64,000 nucleotides of DNA from Takakia lepidozioides. Its lineage: Eukaryota > Streptophyta > Takakiopsida > Takakiales > Takakiaceae. The stretch's first letter is position 1. The number at the start of each line of letters is the position of its first letter. Location: positions 22,816,001 to 22,880,000 of the forward strand of contig CM060732.1 in assembly GCA_030704615.1 (NCBI GenBank). The letters run 5' to 3'. Positions 31,903-42,737 of this stretch are shown here, in pieces. A model generated the notes under the pieces. The model made no database searches. It saw only the letters and a program-made list of their open reading frames with translations, and was not told where the DNA came from. Both the position numbers and the translations under genes were made by a program.

Positions 31903-34900
31903 TTACTGATTTCGATTAGCAAACCTTTGTGAGTGAGCACCTTTTTGACGTTGAGAGTTTCGTGGCGGACTGTGTGTACGAGCCCGAGGTCTGTCTCTGG
32001 TTGACGGAGATGGTTGATCACTACCTGGATAAGTGAGGCCCTCTGGAGGCTGATATCGAGGTAACCTTTCCGGCATAGGAGACCCCCGTCGCTTCTTCTC
32101 TGCCATCTGAATTGCATAGTCTTCTCCCATGTCAAAAGAATTCGGTGAAGAAACAGTTGTATCAGAATCCTCATCGCCTCTCAGGTGTTTTAATTTTCGA
32201 ACTTTTTGTGGAATCCTCTGGGGCATACAATGTTGTCCTACCATGTCTGGAAGTTTATATTTTACAACTTGCTGTAACCGCTGAACAGCAAAATTGGTGT
32301 AGACACTGAGCTCCTTGTCTGTCCAGGCGAGTGGGGTACTAATTACTGGTGCAGCGTGCAAGTATTTCCATGCCACATGTCCCTTATAGAAAATATCATC
32401 AATGCCGAATTTCTGTGTTGACAAATTGTTCCAGGCCGCTTGAAACCATGAACAAATTTGAGAATCCTTTTGCATCATAACTTTTGGGTCATATAGGTAC
32501 ATATGAGGTGGCACCGAAGGTAATACCCAATGATCTCCACTGGAATAACTCAGAAAGCGTGTTTGCATCTTTTGTTGCTCAATGTGATAACGTACCAGAA
32601 AACAAGCAGTGTAGTATAACCCGCATCCCATGACAAAACTTGCTACCTCCCTGGTCTTGGTATAAATGAGACCATGTACAACCTAGAAAGCAATTAATTC
32701 CCTCAACATGGTACCTGCCTCATGCCAGTACTGCGCAAAGTGATGATCCTCAATTGGTCGATTGTTCGGAAGAACTTTAGTCCTAGTTGCCACTGGCAGC
32801 CAAATGCGCATGATTTGGTAGTAATGTGCGAATGACTGCGGATGACTAAATTCTTTCCAAGCCAAATCCAACATGATGGGAATTTGGTTGAAGGGCATAA
32901 TCATAGCCCTACTGTACTCTCTTGCAGCTGGAGTTTTAGGTGGGTTAAAAACAGCATTGCCCCATACCTCAGGCTGTGGTGGCTGCGGTGTGGTTGTAGT
33001 AACAACAGGTTCAGCTACTGGTACAGTGACTTGTTGTGGTGTTGGTGGTACTGGCTCTTGTATCATTGGCATCTCCTGCACCTCCTGTGAAGACTGAAAA
33101 GCCAAAGTTCTGGCTTGTAAATAAGAAGCCATTAGCTGTTCCTGAGGGATATAGACTCTTTTGTCGATGTTTGAAGTGAGGTCCTCCACTTGAGTCTGCA
33201 GTTCGTCTACATCCTCCTGTAACTCTGCTATCCTACTATAGACATTGTCTATAGTAGTTGTGGCAATGTTCTGCACTTGCAGTCTGAGCTCATTCATCTC
33301 GCTTTGGGTGAGCTTTCGTGGTGCTTTGCCCTCTACTGGCCCTTGTGCTAACCAGACCTGCATAAGGCTGTTATCCACCAAGTTGCTTGTGGTTCCCCTG
33401 AGAGTGTGCTCCTCTCTTAGCTTGTACACTTCTAACTACTGTTGTAAAGCCTCCATGCGCTTCGCATGAGGTTCAACCAAATTCACATAAGCAGCAAGTA
33501 GATTATTGGCTTCCTTCCAAGCCTTGTTATTGACCGCGATTTCATTTCTATTGGCCATGATGGTTTGTTGCAATTCCACGATGTGCTTCTCTTGATCAGC
33601 TTCAATCTGCCTGTATTGCTTGAAAGTATCCTCATTGCGACAGATTGTATTCTTCATATCGACAATGAGTTTCATTTGCTCAACATTCTCTTCTTCTGCC
33701 TTCGTACATTTTTCCGCTTGACTGTTTATTTCTTTTGTAGATTGCTCAAGCATAGTTGTGAATGTAGCACATTGTATCGCCATCCTGTCATGCACTATTT
33801 GCAACTCCGTATGTAGTGCATTCACTTCTTGCAACTTGCTTTCATGTTGCACCTGCATTTGGTATAGTTGTTGCTTATGTGCTTCGTGCAACTGGTCTTG
33901 CGTGAGGCCTGCCTCAATCAATTGTTCCTTGGCCAATTGCAAAGCCGCTTCTGTATTTCCCAAGTCCTGCTGCATCTTGAGAGTGACCTCTTCATTGACC
34001 TTGTTTGCACACTCAGTGGCTAGTCGAGCCTCAAACTCCTTCCTGAGTTCCTCTCTCAAGGCTGTCAATTGGGTAGTTGGAACATGGGATTTGACATAAG
34101 TCCCCAACAAATTAAGTGTCCTGCCTATGGAACTCATCAGCATTGCCTGTTGAGGGTCATCATGGTGAGGTTGCTGCTGTTCCTCCTGATCCTCAACCGT
34201 GTGATGTCTCACGAACCACTCAGGCCATTGTCCCACCGGATTTTCTTCCTGAACCACTTCATCTATCACCGGTGCTACAGTGTCATGACCTTCCACCTGT
34301 GGTACCTCCGACACAGGTGTGTGTATTATATGCACCTCAGTATTTCCCTTGGGCAACTGTTGCACCTCTGGAATCTCTGTCTCCTTGACCAGACCAGAAT
34401 ATTCATAGAGAAGGTCCCCCTTCTCCATTTCTGCCACTATCTGTTCTGTTGTTGGAATATCTAACCCTTCTCTTTCCAAATCAATTATTTCTGGTTGAGC
34501 TGCATGGACAACTTGTGACCTTGTGACAAGCCGATCAGCTGGCTATGATGGTTGTGATACTGAAGTAACTTCCTCCTCCCTCTCTGAAGGTTCTGCTTCC
34601 AGTAATAGCATTTCTCTGTGCTGATGTGCCCCTTCCTGCACATGAGCTTGGGAAACATTATCATGCGGAATCCGTGAAGCCAGTGGATCCGCCACTATAG
34701 TCTTTCCCCGTCTCTGCCTCTTAGTCTCGGGTTGCCCTGCTAGTCCACCCTCACTGTGTGAAGAGCCTTGCTCTTCCATTGCAGTGGTTTCTGGCTCAAA
34801 CACTCCCATCTCCTTTCTTTCTTGCGCATCAAGTATGCCAGAATCAAGAATTATTTGAGCAATGATTGGGCCAGACACTATGATAGGAGACTTTGCGGTA

Positions 34901-35748
34901 GTACCTTGTAATCTTTTCATCTCCTCCACCAGTGCATTGTACATTATGTCCGCCAATTCTACCTCTTGTCCCTTCAGGGCTTTGAGTATTTCCTCCGTGA
35001 AGGATCTGCTCAAATACTGTTGGTTCTGTTTCATGGCAATCAGAACGTTCAATACCTGGCCTACCTCCTTTAGCCCTGGGTACACAGCCTTGGTACAAGC
35101 ATAACCCTGAGTTTTAAAGAAACTCCCTTCTTGGAATAAGTCCCCTATTTGCAGTCTTGCCCTGTGTTCCTCCACATGCACCTGACCTGCTGGCAATCGA
35201 AACAATTGCTGGAGGTATAGGGGAGTAATTGCTAATTCAACTCCCTTCACCGTTGTTGTTCCTGTCCTTGGCTCAAAGTTCTGCAAAAATTGTAACATGT
35301 ACTGTCTATGGTGTAATGTCCAATCTATGCTTTGCAATCCTTGCAATCTCAGCTCCTTCAGTATTTGTATCGCCTGTGGGGTAGCAATCGTTTGCTTCTG
35401 CACAATTGTGGTGCTCTTCACCCTGATTTCCTCCATTCCTCTCACTCTCTTCATTTTAGACTCACAGAAATATTTTGGCTGTAACAACTGCAGAAATGCC
35501 TGTAGTGCACAAAGCATAAACGTATGGTTGCCACAGAAAGCTATGGGTAATTTCTTGTAAGCTTGCGGGGCTTGCAAGCATCGCTCAAGAGAAAAGCTCC
35601 GCTCTGTTCTTTCGTGTCTATGCCACTGCGTAAGTAATATTGCGAGCGTATAGTCTGTTAGTTCCTCCATAGTTTCCAAGCTATAGCATTGATGGTCTGT
35701 CTCGTCGAGACGCCCGTTACTCAGAACAACGCCGCCTCTTGCGCTCAA
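31903..35748 (-). pseudogene. Single long gag-like coiled-coil frame of the nested LTR element
   Basis: One continuous frame of about 1,281 codons broken only by three in-frame TAG codons (34543-34545, 33436-33438, 32683-32685). At least two derive from glutamine codons by comparison with the copy at 12474-14025. In order: a helical N-terminal domain (about 35748-34840), an acidic linker, a long coiled coil rich in Gln/Glu (about 34170-33440), a second coiled segment, a Pro/Gln/Val linker, the conserved helical domain (NQIPIMLDLAWKEF to LPDMVGQHCMPQRI) and a basic Ser/Arg/Pro tail. No zinc knuckle, protease, polymerase or integrase is visible. It is probably a Gag-type structural protein. Confidence 0.65.
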
Positions 35749-35954
35749 TTTCCCTCCATTTATCCTTTCTCTGGTTTTCTATTGGCTGTATCCGCTGTGA
35801 CTGGATTTTAGATTTTATTTTCTTTAGTGGACTTTCCCTGCTGGATAGTCCACTAGGTTCACACATGTGACAAGAATTTCGCTTTTCTGTACTTGCCGTT
35901 CGTTCCGTTTCCCTTTTTCCGTATTCATTAATGGGCCCGCTTTTCATCCCTCTT

Positions 35955-36348
35955 CGTTCCCTATGGTCGTGACAGCTGTGTCAAGCTGTGACTGGCTGTG
36001 TGAAACTGTGACGGGCTGTGACTGGCTGTGCGAATGTGTTTGGCTGTGTCGGGCTGTGACTAGCTGTGTGGCTGTGTCTGCTGTGACGACTGTGACGGGC
36101 TGTGTTGGCTGTGTCGGCTGTGTCTGCTGTGACGACTGTGACGGGCTGTGTTGGCTGTGTTGGCTGTGACGGGTTGTGTCGGCTGTGACGGGTTGTGTCA
36201 GCTGTGACGGGCTGTGTTGGCTGTGTAACCCCCCTCTACAGTGCGCTGCTGTCACCCCTAAGGCTCCTGTTGGTCTCAGTTTGTGCAAAAATTAAGGGTA
36301 CCCTACAGATCCCGTATAAGTGTCTAAGTCCCCGACAGTCCTCTAACA
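35955..36348 (-). repeat. Truncated 5' LTR of nested element
   Basis: Matches the outer end of the LTR from CTCTAACA (36341-36348) through an expanded CTGTG minisatellite (about 35975-36225) to about 35955, then departs from the LTR. Repeat number differs from the 3' LTR, as expected for a variable minisatellite. Confidence 0.8.
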
Positions 36349-39300
36349 GATGTTCCTGGACAGGTTGACGAGACCATTGTCGTGCTAGGTAACGACGGAG
36401 GTTGCGGAATCGAATGGCACGTACCCCCATCAGACACCATCCTGTACCGAGCTGTGGGAATGCCCATTCCCTTTCCGAATCAATCGCTGCCCACACCATC
36501 CACAAAGGAGTCCGGAAACCGACAGGCGGCCACTGCCAACAGAGAGGTATGCAACGATAATCATTCCCGACCTGGACCGTCAAGACCCTCCATAGCTTCT
36601 CGTGTGGACGTATTCGACATTTCCGACGAGGAAGATGATTGCATTGAGGTACCCATGTCCTCCACACGGTCGTTCAAATCCGGCATGGACGTCTCTGTAG
36701 GTGCTACGCATGTGCCCTCGAGCATAACTCCAACCCGGTCCATTGTGCAGCTCCTACGACAACATCACCTCGATGGTTCTCGCTCCGAGCTGGCTGCTCT
36801 CGACTATGCCAAATTCCCAGTCAGAAAGGTAACGTTTCTGCCTCCCGAAGTCGATGGCAATGTCATCTTCGAGTTTCCACCTGTTTCTTCGTCAAACAAA
36901 GCCTCCGGGATATTAACAGACATGGATCGAAAGCATGACGGACACCCCTGGTGTGTGACGAAGACCAGTAGCACAAAATTGCTGATGGTGTTCGTGTACA
37001 ATATGTCCTCTGTGCGGGGAAGCTGAGGTGCCTCAATCCACCTGCTTCCACTTTCTCTCCAAAGGAGGGCGGAGAAACGAGACGGATTGGACTGGCACAA
37101 CGCATCATCCATTCATTGTCTCCAGCCAAGCTCCTGCGGGTTCTTTCAAGTGTGCACATTGCAAAGAACCACCGACGTGCATGTCCATGTGCACAGCCAA
37201 GCAATATTACGTAATCCATTTGCTCCCGGACTTGACTAGAGCTTGCATACACGTTGGGGTCCACTGCCACCCCTTGGCGAGAGGCAACATGCGTGAGGCT
37301 GTGCACGAAGCACACGACATCATAAAAGAGGAGGTGAAATTGAGCCCCGGAGCCAGACCAAAGCAGATTCAGCTGAAGGCAGCCCACAAGATTGCTCTTG
37401 GCAAAATCATGTCTGAAGATGGTTCCGACCGAGAGCCCTTGACCGAAGACGAGATGCGTGACCTCTTGGAGTCCGTCTCGCACGTTTGTAGTCCAAATGT
37501 GCGGAATCACATCGTATCTTGCAAGCAGGAGTTCGGCCGGGGGTCGGACATGTACTCAATCCTGGAGGTGAAACGAATGACTGGATATGACTACATCCAA
37601 GGTAGCAGGTTTCCAGGGCAAGGCAGCGAATCCGATTGTTGTTACATTTTCAAAATGTCGACGTGTGGGCCTGGGAGTGGAGTCGACTTGGTCACTCGCA
37701 TGACAACTGGAAACTTGTCGAATGCTTGGGTGATGTTTGATCACATCAAGCAAATTACAAACCATCAGTGGGTGACTATGGGTGCGCATGTTTATGACTA
37801 TCACTCCAAGAGGCTCATGACGATTGCAATCTGCGAGATGAAAGGGGAGGACACACAGTCCGAGATGCATCTGTGGGAGGGCATAAACGAGCAGATGGCA
37901 AGGGCCGGATTGCCAGAGCCCAATTTCAGGGGATTCATGGCAGACAACGCTCAGGCCAACTGGGCAGCAGTGCGGCGTGTGTACGGTGAGGACCCCAATG
38001 TTCCAATGGAGGGGAAAGAGAGATCCTGTGGATTCCATTGGATGCAGAGTCTCTCACTACACTTCCAATTTGTTGCTAGCTCATTCCAGGCTGAACACCG
38101 TGTCCTTTGTACGGCGTGGAAGGATGCACCCACATTTGATGACGCGGAGGTTAAGTTTGCTATCATCGAGGCTTGGTGGAACACGTCAGGTGCAGTGGAG
38201 ACAACCAATCTGGGAGCATTGCACAGCTGGTTGGGGTGGTGGCATTTTCGGTATCGACAGTTCGGACAGTACATGCGGGAGGTAGGCTGCTCATTTTCGT
38301 TCATTTGTCTTTCTGTTACGGACATTTCGATTGGTCCCTCACCATTGTTTGTGTCCTTCTAGGAGCGGTGCTTGGATTCCGACACGGACATGCCGAACAC
38401 GAATATGGCAGAATCGGTCCACTCCTCCTGGCGAGCGTCTTCTGCCGCACATCTGGTGGACGTAGTGACGGCCACAACGGAGGACATTGACAGATCAATC
38501 ATGCAGCAAGCCACGTACTACAAGTTCCTGAGCGGCAAACAATGGGGCTTTGGGCCGGACAGGGAGGAATGTTGGTACGAACAGCTTCGAGGTCCAAGAA
38601 TCCACTGAAATGGGCGACAGCATTGCGAGAGGAGATCAAAGGGACGCCTCTGCACCGCAGAGGTGAACACCTACAGGGGGACGTCCGGACTCGCCCTGTG
38701 AGGCGGAGGATTGAAGAGGAACCCGGGTGCGAAGAGGATTCCTGGAGATCCGACAGGAACATTCGGACAGCAACTCGAGGTCCCGTCATGTTGCCGCACA
38801 ATGTGTCTTCCAGCAGTGGAAGCCCAAGAAATTCCAGATCGTCGTCGCCTTCAACCGGGGATTTCGTGCGAGAAATTCCCACCGCTCCCTTGCCCCAGAT
38901 TCCGCCCGCTGTTATGTAGTATGGCCAAGCCATTGTGGAGACGACTGTGTCTGCATCACAGTGGAGAATTGCTCGCACAAAGCCGTCGTTTCGAGGAAGG
39001 TGTTCCGCAATTCGTGTGGATACACGGCAACGTTGTTTAGAGATGATAAGGAGGAATCCAGATGGGGTTGTCCCTGCTCCTACTTTTACAGGAAGATTTG
39101 TCCATGCAAAGTTTGCGGAGGCGACAACCACCCAGTTCTGGTTCTGCAGGCACGACATTATGACTTGCGTGTATGGAAAGCCCAAGTACGACATACAAAC
39201 AATGCCAGAGGCTCCCCCGGTGTGGCCGGTGGAACCAGGCTGCGATTTGAGTTAGGTTGAGGCCGACGCCCTTACCGCCGCAGGATTTCGGATGGTGCAG

Positions 39301-39770
39301 CGCACTGACGTCCCCAGACAACCATTTCCGCTTCCACAGCCTCCACCACCGACCCTTGTGAGAGCAAGAACAATGGGACACGACAGCTCTAAGCATCCTA
39401 CACACCGTTGGGGGAAACCGAAGAGGCGGCGACCTCCCTCAAAAGTGAACGAGACAAGGATGGGGAATGCACTTCGGATGAACTGTACAATCCAGAGCTC
39501 GACAAAAGTGCCCCCACCAGGATTCGGGCGTGTGTATCAGATGGCCACGGCAGGCTCAGCTGTTCGCAATGAGGTGTACACCATCACCATTTCAGAATTA
39601 CCCACCTGCAATTGCACCGACTTCCAGATCATGGCGAACAAGGGGGCATCATACTGCCCTTGCAAGCATTTGTACTACGTGTACCTAAAGAGACTCTGTT
39701 GTAATTCCACAACTCATCACTTCACCAGGAGGTTCACACTCTTCTGAATATGGATCCAGGGGACCAGTGA

Positions 39771-40489
39771 GCTTGGCTTGCGGTCCCAATACAATGGTAC
39801 GCCCATCCTTTTTGGATAGTAGAACTGTACTGCTGCCAGTACCTCAGACTCTGGCCGCAAAAAGGTCCGACATATGTCTTGCCTACCAGTAACCTGTTTT
39901 GCTCGAACTAAGATATTACTATATCGTTCACTTGTTTCCACGTGCATGTATTTTTGTATGTTGGAGGGTTCATGTTTTTCTGCTTTCCGAAAACTTGCTT
40001 TCCTCATTCGACCTCCGACAAGGAAATGCGGCGCCGCATTTCCAAGTATTGTCGTAGGTACTGGTAGAGGCGGCCTTCGCCAACACCAAACCGCTCCGAA
40101 ATTTCGCACGTGCCAACCCTAATGCGGCACCTTATTTCCCAGTTCAGTTGCAAACCTTTCCCGCCGAATACCCGAAGAAGACAGAATTGTGACGTACTAC
40201 AGACTCTATTGGTGCAGACTCCATTGGTTCAATCGCGGCAAAAGGGTCAGCTTCATTCCAATGTTAAGGCATGTAAAACCGCAGAATACTCTATACAGGC
40301 CAGTATGCGACGTCCTTTTGCAGTGGTATACTGGATTTCCCGTTGCACGGTCACTTATTTCCATGAGCGGACTTGTTACTGACGACATATCTTCGCCGCA
40401 TTACATGATCTGGAACGTCCAAAAACGGCAAGGTCAAATAAAAAACTATTATTTTAATACTTATTTAATCTGCCGCATTTCCAAATTTG
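39771..40489. other. 3' non-coding region of MULE B next to right terminus
   Basis: Conserved with copies C and D (inverted there). Holds one palindrome AAATGCGGCGCCGCATTT at about 40023-40040. No coding sequence is supported. Confidence 0.5.
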
Positions 40490-40601
40490 GAGGAGTCCGC
40501 TCATGAAATCCGCGTATCTTAGACTTCGGCTCACCGCTCATGCGGCTCATGCGGCTCATGGCTCATGGCTCATGGTTTCTGCTCATGAAATAGTAAACCT
40601 C
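40490..40601. repeat. Right terminal region of MULE B
   Basis: Dense GCTCATG words ending GCTCATGAAATAGTAAACCTC, the inverted form of the terminus at 16296 and 51874. Followed by the CTACTCCG target duplication (40602-40609). Confidence 0.88.
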
Positions 40602-41270
40602 CTACTCCGTGGTCTTCATCTTTCCCCTCAGAGATGTGCTCTCCCCCCTATTTCCCAAGTCCTGATGCCAGAAGTCCCCCACCCAAGAAGTGATCCCCCC
40701 CCCCTTGAGATGTCCCCGCTTCTCGCTTTATCTATTTACAAGCCGTTCTAACCGCTTTCCTAACTAACCGTTATCTCTGTGGTACACGTTCCTTTTTCAG
40801 ATGTCGTTCCCCCACAGTCGTTCCCTGCCAATGGTAACTGTTCCCCAGCTGTGCCGAGTTGTGACTGGCTGTATCAGGCTGTAGAGGGCTGAAACTGGCT
40901 GTGTCGGGCTGTGTAGGGCTGTGCGAAGCTGTGGCGGCTGTATCGGGCTGTGACTGGCTGTGACGGGCTGTGTTGACTGTGCGAAGCTCTGATGGCTGTG
41001 TCGGACTGTGACGGGCTGTGTTGGCTGTGCGAAGCTTTGATGGCTGTGTCAGACTGTGACGGGCTGTGTTGGCTGTGCGAAGCTGTGATGGCTGTGTCGG
41101 ACTGTGACGGGCTGTGTTGGACTGTGAAGGACTGTGTCGGGCTGTGTATCTTCCCCCCTAAATCCTGTTGCTGTCACCCCTAAGGCTCCTGTTGGTCTCA
41201 GTCTGTGTAAAAATTAAGGGTACCCCACAGATCCCGTAAAAGCGTCTAAGTCCCAAACAGCCCTCTAACA
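40602..41270 (-). mobile_element. LTR, second part (split by MULE B)
   Basis: Continues the LTR begun at 19893-20300, with the CTGTG minisatellite at about 40850-41145 and the end CTCTAACA at 41270. Flanking bases (CCAAA before 19893, GGAAG after 41270) are not a duplication, which fits 19893 being the inner edge of a 5' LTR and 41270 the outer edge of the element. Confidence 0.82.
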
Positions 41271-42300
41271 GGAAGGAGGCTACAAAGAAGGGAGAGGGTG
41301 GGAAGAATAACATGGCCTTGGCGATAGAGGACGTGGAGTTGGCAAAGATCGTGGTGCCACTGGTGGAGGTGAATCGCCATGGTGACCCCTGCGGTGCGTT
41401 CTGGGAGGCTATGAAGAAGCCAACCTTCGAACTCGCAATGAGGTGGTTCTTTTTGCACATTGAGTGGGCTGATCATCACTTTGGCGTGAAGCGGGCGTAT
41501 GCCCGTGAGTTAGACCGCCGGTTTCCGGGCAATTGGAGTGACACAAGGGTGATGGAGATGGTGGGGCGAAACTTGAAGGACAAGAGGTACCGTGCAAGAC
41601 AGATCATTTGGAGGGCAATGGAAAAGGGGGCCATACCCAAACCACCTTATGGAATTACACAGGTTGGCAAATCCTGAATCATTTCACCTTCCATTTGTCG
41701 CATGTGCATTAATGAGGTGGATTTGATGCAACGTATGTGTGTAATTCACTAATTGTTGGGGGGGGGGGGGGGCATTGGTATCGTGGGATGCACTCGTTGC
41801 GGGAAAGAATGATGCGGAAAACAAGGCCAAATTTGAGCGGCCACGCGAAGCAACCACAGTCCGCCTTGACAAGCACGAATCCACAAACAAGTGGGGCACC
41901 GGCGGATCCAAGGGTTTTATCTTGCGATTTGTAAGTCGTACTTCCCTATGGATTTTGTTATGTCTTCTTTCTGGCTCTATCATCGTGAAGAACTGACTTT
42001 AATTTGTGGCATGTGTAGCAACGTGCGTTTGAGAGGAAGCCATCTCCGGTAGAGTACAACTACGCCAAGGAGCATGGTTGGCAATCCCTCATGAAGAACA
42101 TGGCCAACACGGAGGGGATGAGTGCACTACAGGGCACTAATATGGATGAGGTCGGGGGTCATGGCCAGGGATTGGATGAGAGTTCTGTGGGACTTAGGGG
42201 AACGCCGCCTTCTTTAGGTGCTCTGGAAAAGGGCGCAGAGTCATCAGGTTCATCGGATAGCTCTGAGTCCTCCACTGAGGATGAGGATGAGGATGACTAG
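41271..42300 (+). pseudogene. Unrecognised multi-exon gene, 5' end replaced by an LTR
   Basis: Three exons are visible: 41271-41662 (donor GTTGGC), about 41770-41930 (acceptor obscured by a G run; donor GTAAGT), and 42019-42300 (acceptor TGTGTAG; TAG stop). The protein has a helical, basic first part (FFLHIEWADHHFGVKRAYAR, RRFPGNWSDTRVMEMVGR), a Lys/Glu-rich middle and an acidic Ser-rich tail ending EDEDEDD. The layout is loosely like Transposase_24 proteins of plant elements, but I do not recognise it with certainty; it may be a host gene. The coding frame is open right up to the LTR at 41270, so its 5' end is lost or displaced. Element E starts 31 bp after the stop. Confidence 0.5.
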
Positions 42301-42737
42301 TCCTAGTCCGTGTAGGTCCCAGGGTCAGCCGAGGTTTGCTATTTCATGAGCATGAACGGCATGAGCGGAGTAGTAAGACAATCGGTTTTCATGAGCAGAA
42401 GTACAAATTTCGAAAATAAAAAACAATAAAAAAACAATAATTTAATGCAATGTGTCAGGAAAAACAAATATATTATTCGGCCCCTTGAAGGGAAAATTGC
42501 AATTTTGACAGTTGTGCTCATGATATTTCGTCTTCCGCTCATGCCAATTCCCAGCGACATGTGCAAATATGGCGCCGAATTTCGCGGTAATAGGGTCCGT
42601 AACCTGAAAAACGGCGATAGGTCTCTCTGGCGAAAAATGGTGCCGAATTCCGCGGCTATAGGTCCCCTCATGACAGGTAATTCGGCGCCATTTTTCCAGT
42701 GCATGTTCGGACTTAGCATGTTCGGACGTGCAACTCA

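Larger units (their letters stand above)
30925..36348 (-). mobile_element. 5.4-kb LTR retrotransposon nested in MULE B transposase
   Basis: Runs from TGTCGCGC (30925) to CTCTAACA (36348), flanked by the direct 5-bp repeat GATGT (30920-30924 and 36349-36353). The polypurine tract on the minus strand next to 31863 and the direction of the coding frame fix the orientation. The 3' LTR is complete (30925-31863); the 5' LTR is only about 390 bp (about 35955-36348), with its inner part and any primer-binding site missing. The single large frame encodes no polymerase, so the element is non-autonomous. Confidence 0.9.
30764..39770 (+). pseudogene. MULE transposase, copy B (interrupted by LTR element)
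   Basis: Coding parts: 30764-30924, then 36354-38281, intron 38282-38362, last exon 38363-39770. In order: a short N-terminal domain (SYAIVCCPPQLG, LEEERKDV), a Cys/His cluster likely to bind zinc (CFHF, CAHC, HVGVHCH), and the RNase H-fold core with HQWVTMGAHVYD, CEMKGEDTQSEM, FMADNAQANW and ERSCGFHWMQSL, which resembles plant MULE cores. The last exon holds TNMAES and a SWIM finger. The LTR insertion splits the gene cleanly at GATGT. Besides that, frameshifts occur near 36985, 37045 and 38575, a TAG near 38917-38919, and a deletion near the 3' end. Confidence 0.75.
20301..40601. mobile_element. MULE copy B, complete, with nested LTR element
   Basis: Termini are GGGGGCTGCTATTTCATGAG (20301) and, inverted, GAGGTTTACTATTTCATGAG (ending 40601), flanked by the direct repeat CTACTCCG (8 bp; 11 bp if the adjacent CTC is counted). 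Subterminal CATGAGC words mark both ends. Contents in order: two divergent unknown genes, a palindrome array, the ParB-like/methyltransferase gene (minus), a larger palindrome array, the transposase gene (plus) split by a 5,424-bp LTR element, and a terminal region. Without the nested insertion it is about 14.9 kb, large for a MULE. The 8-11 bp duplication fits Mutator-like elements. Confidence 0.88.

Noticed and set aside
20301-40601. Assigning the element to hAT or KDZ because of an 8-bp duplication
   Set aside because: The transposase core and SWIM finger resemble Mutator-like proteins, and the duplication can be read as 8-11 bp; no hAT signature was seen.
41755-41775. G run as a functional quadruplex
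   Set aside because: A short homopolymer at an intron acceptor; nothing else supports a function.
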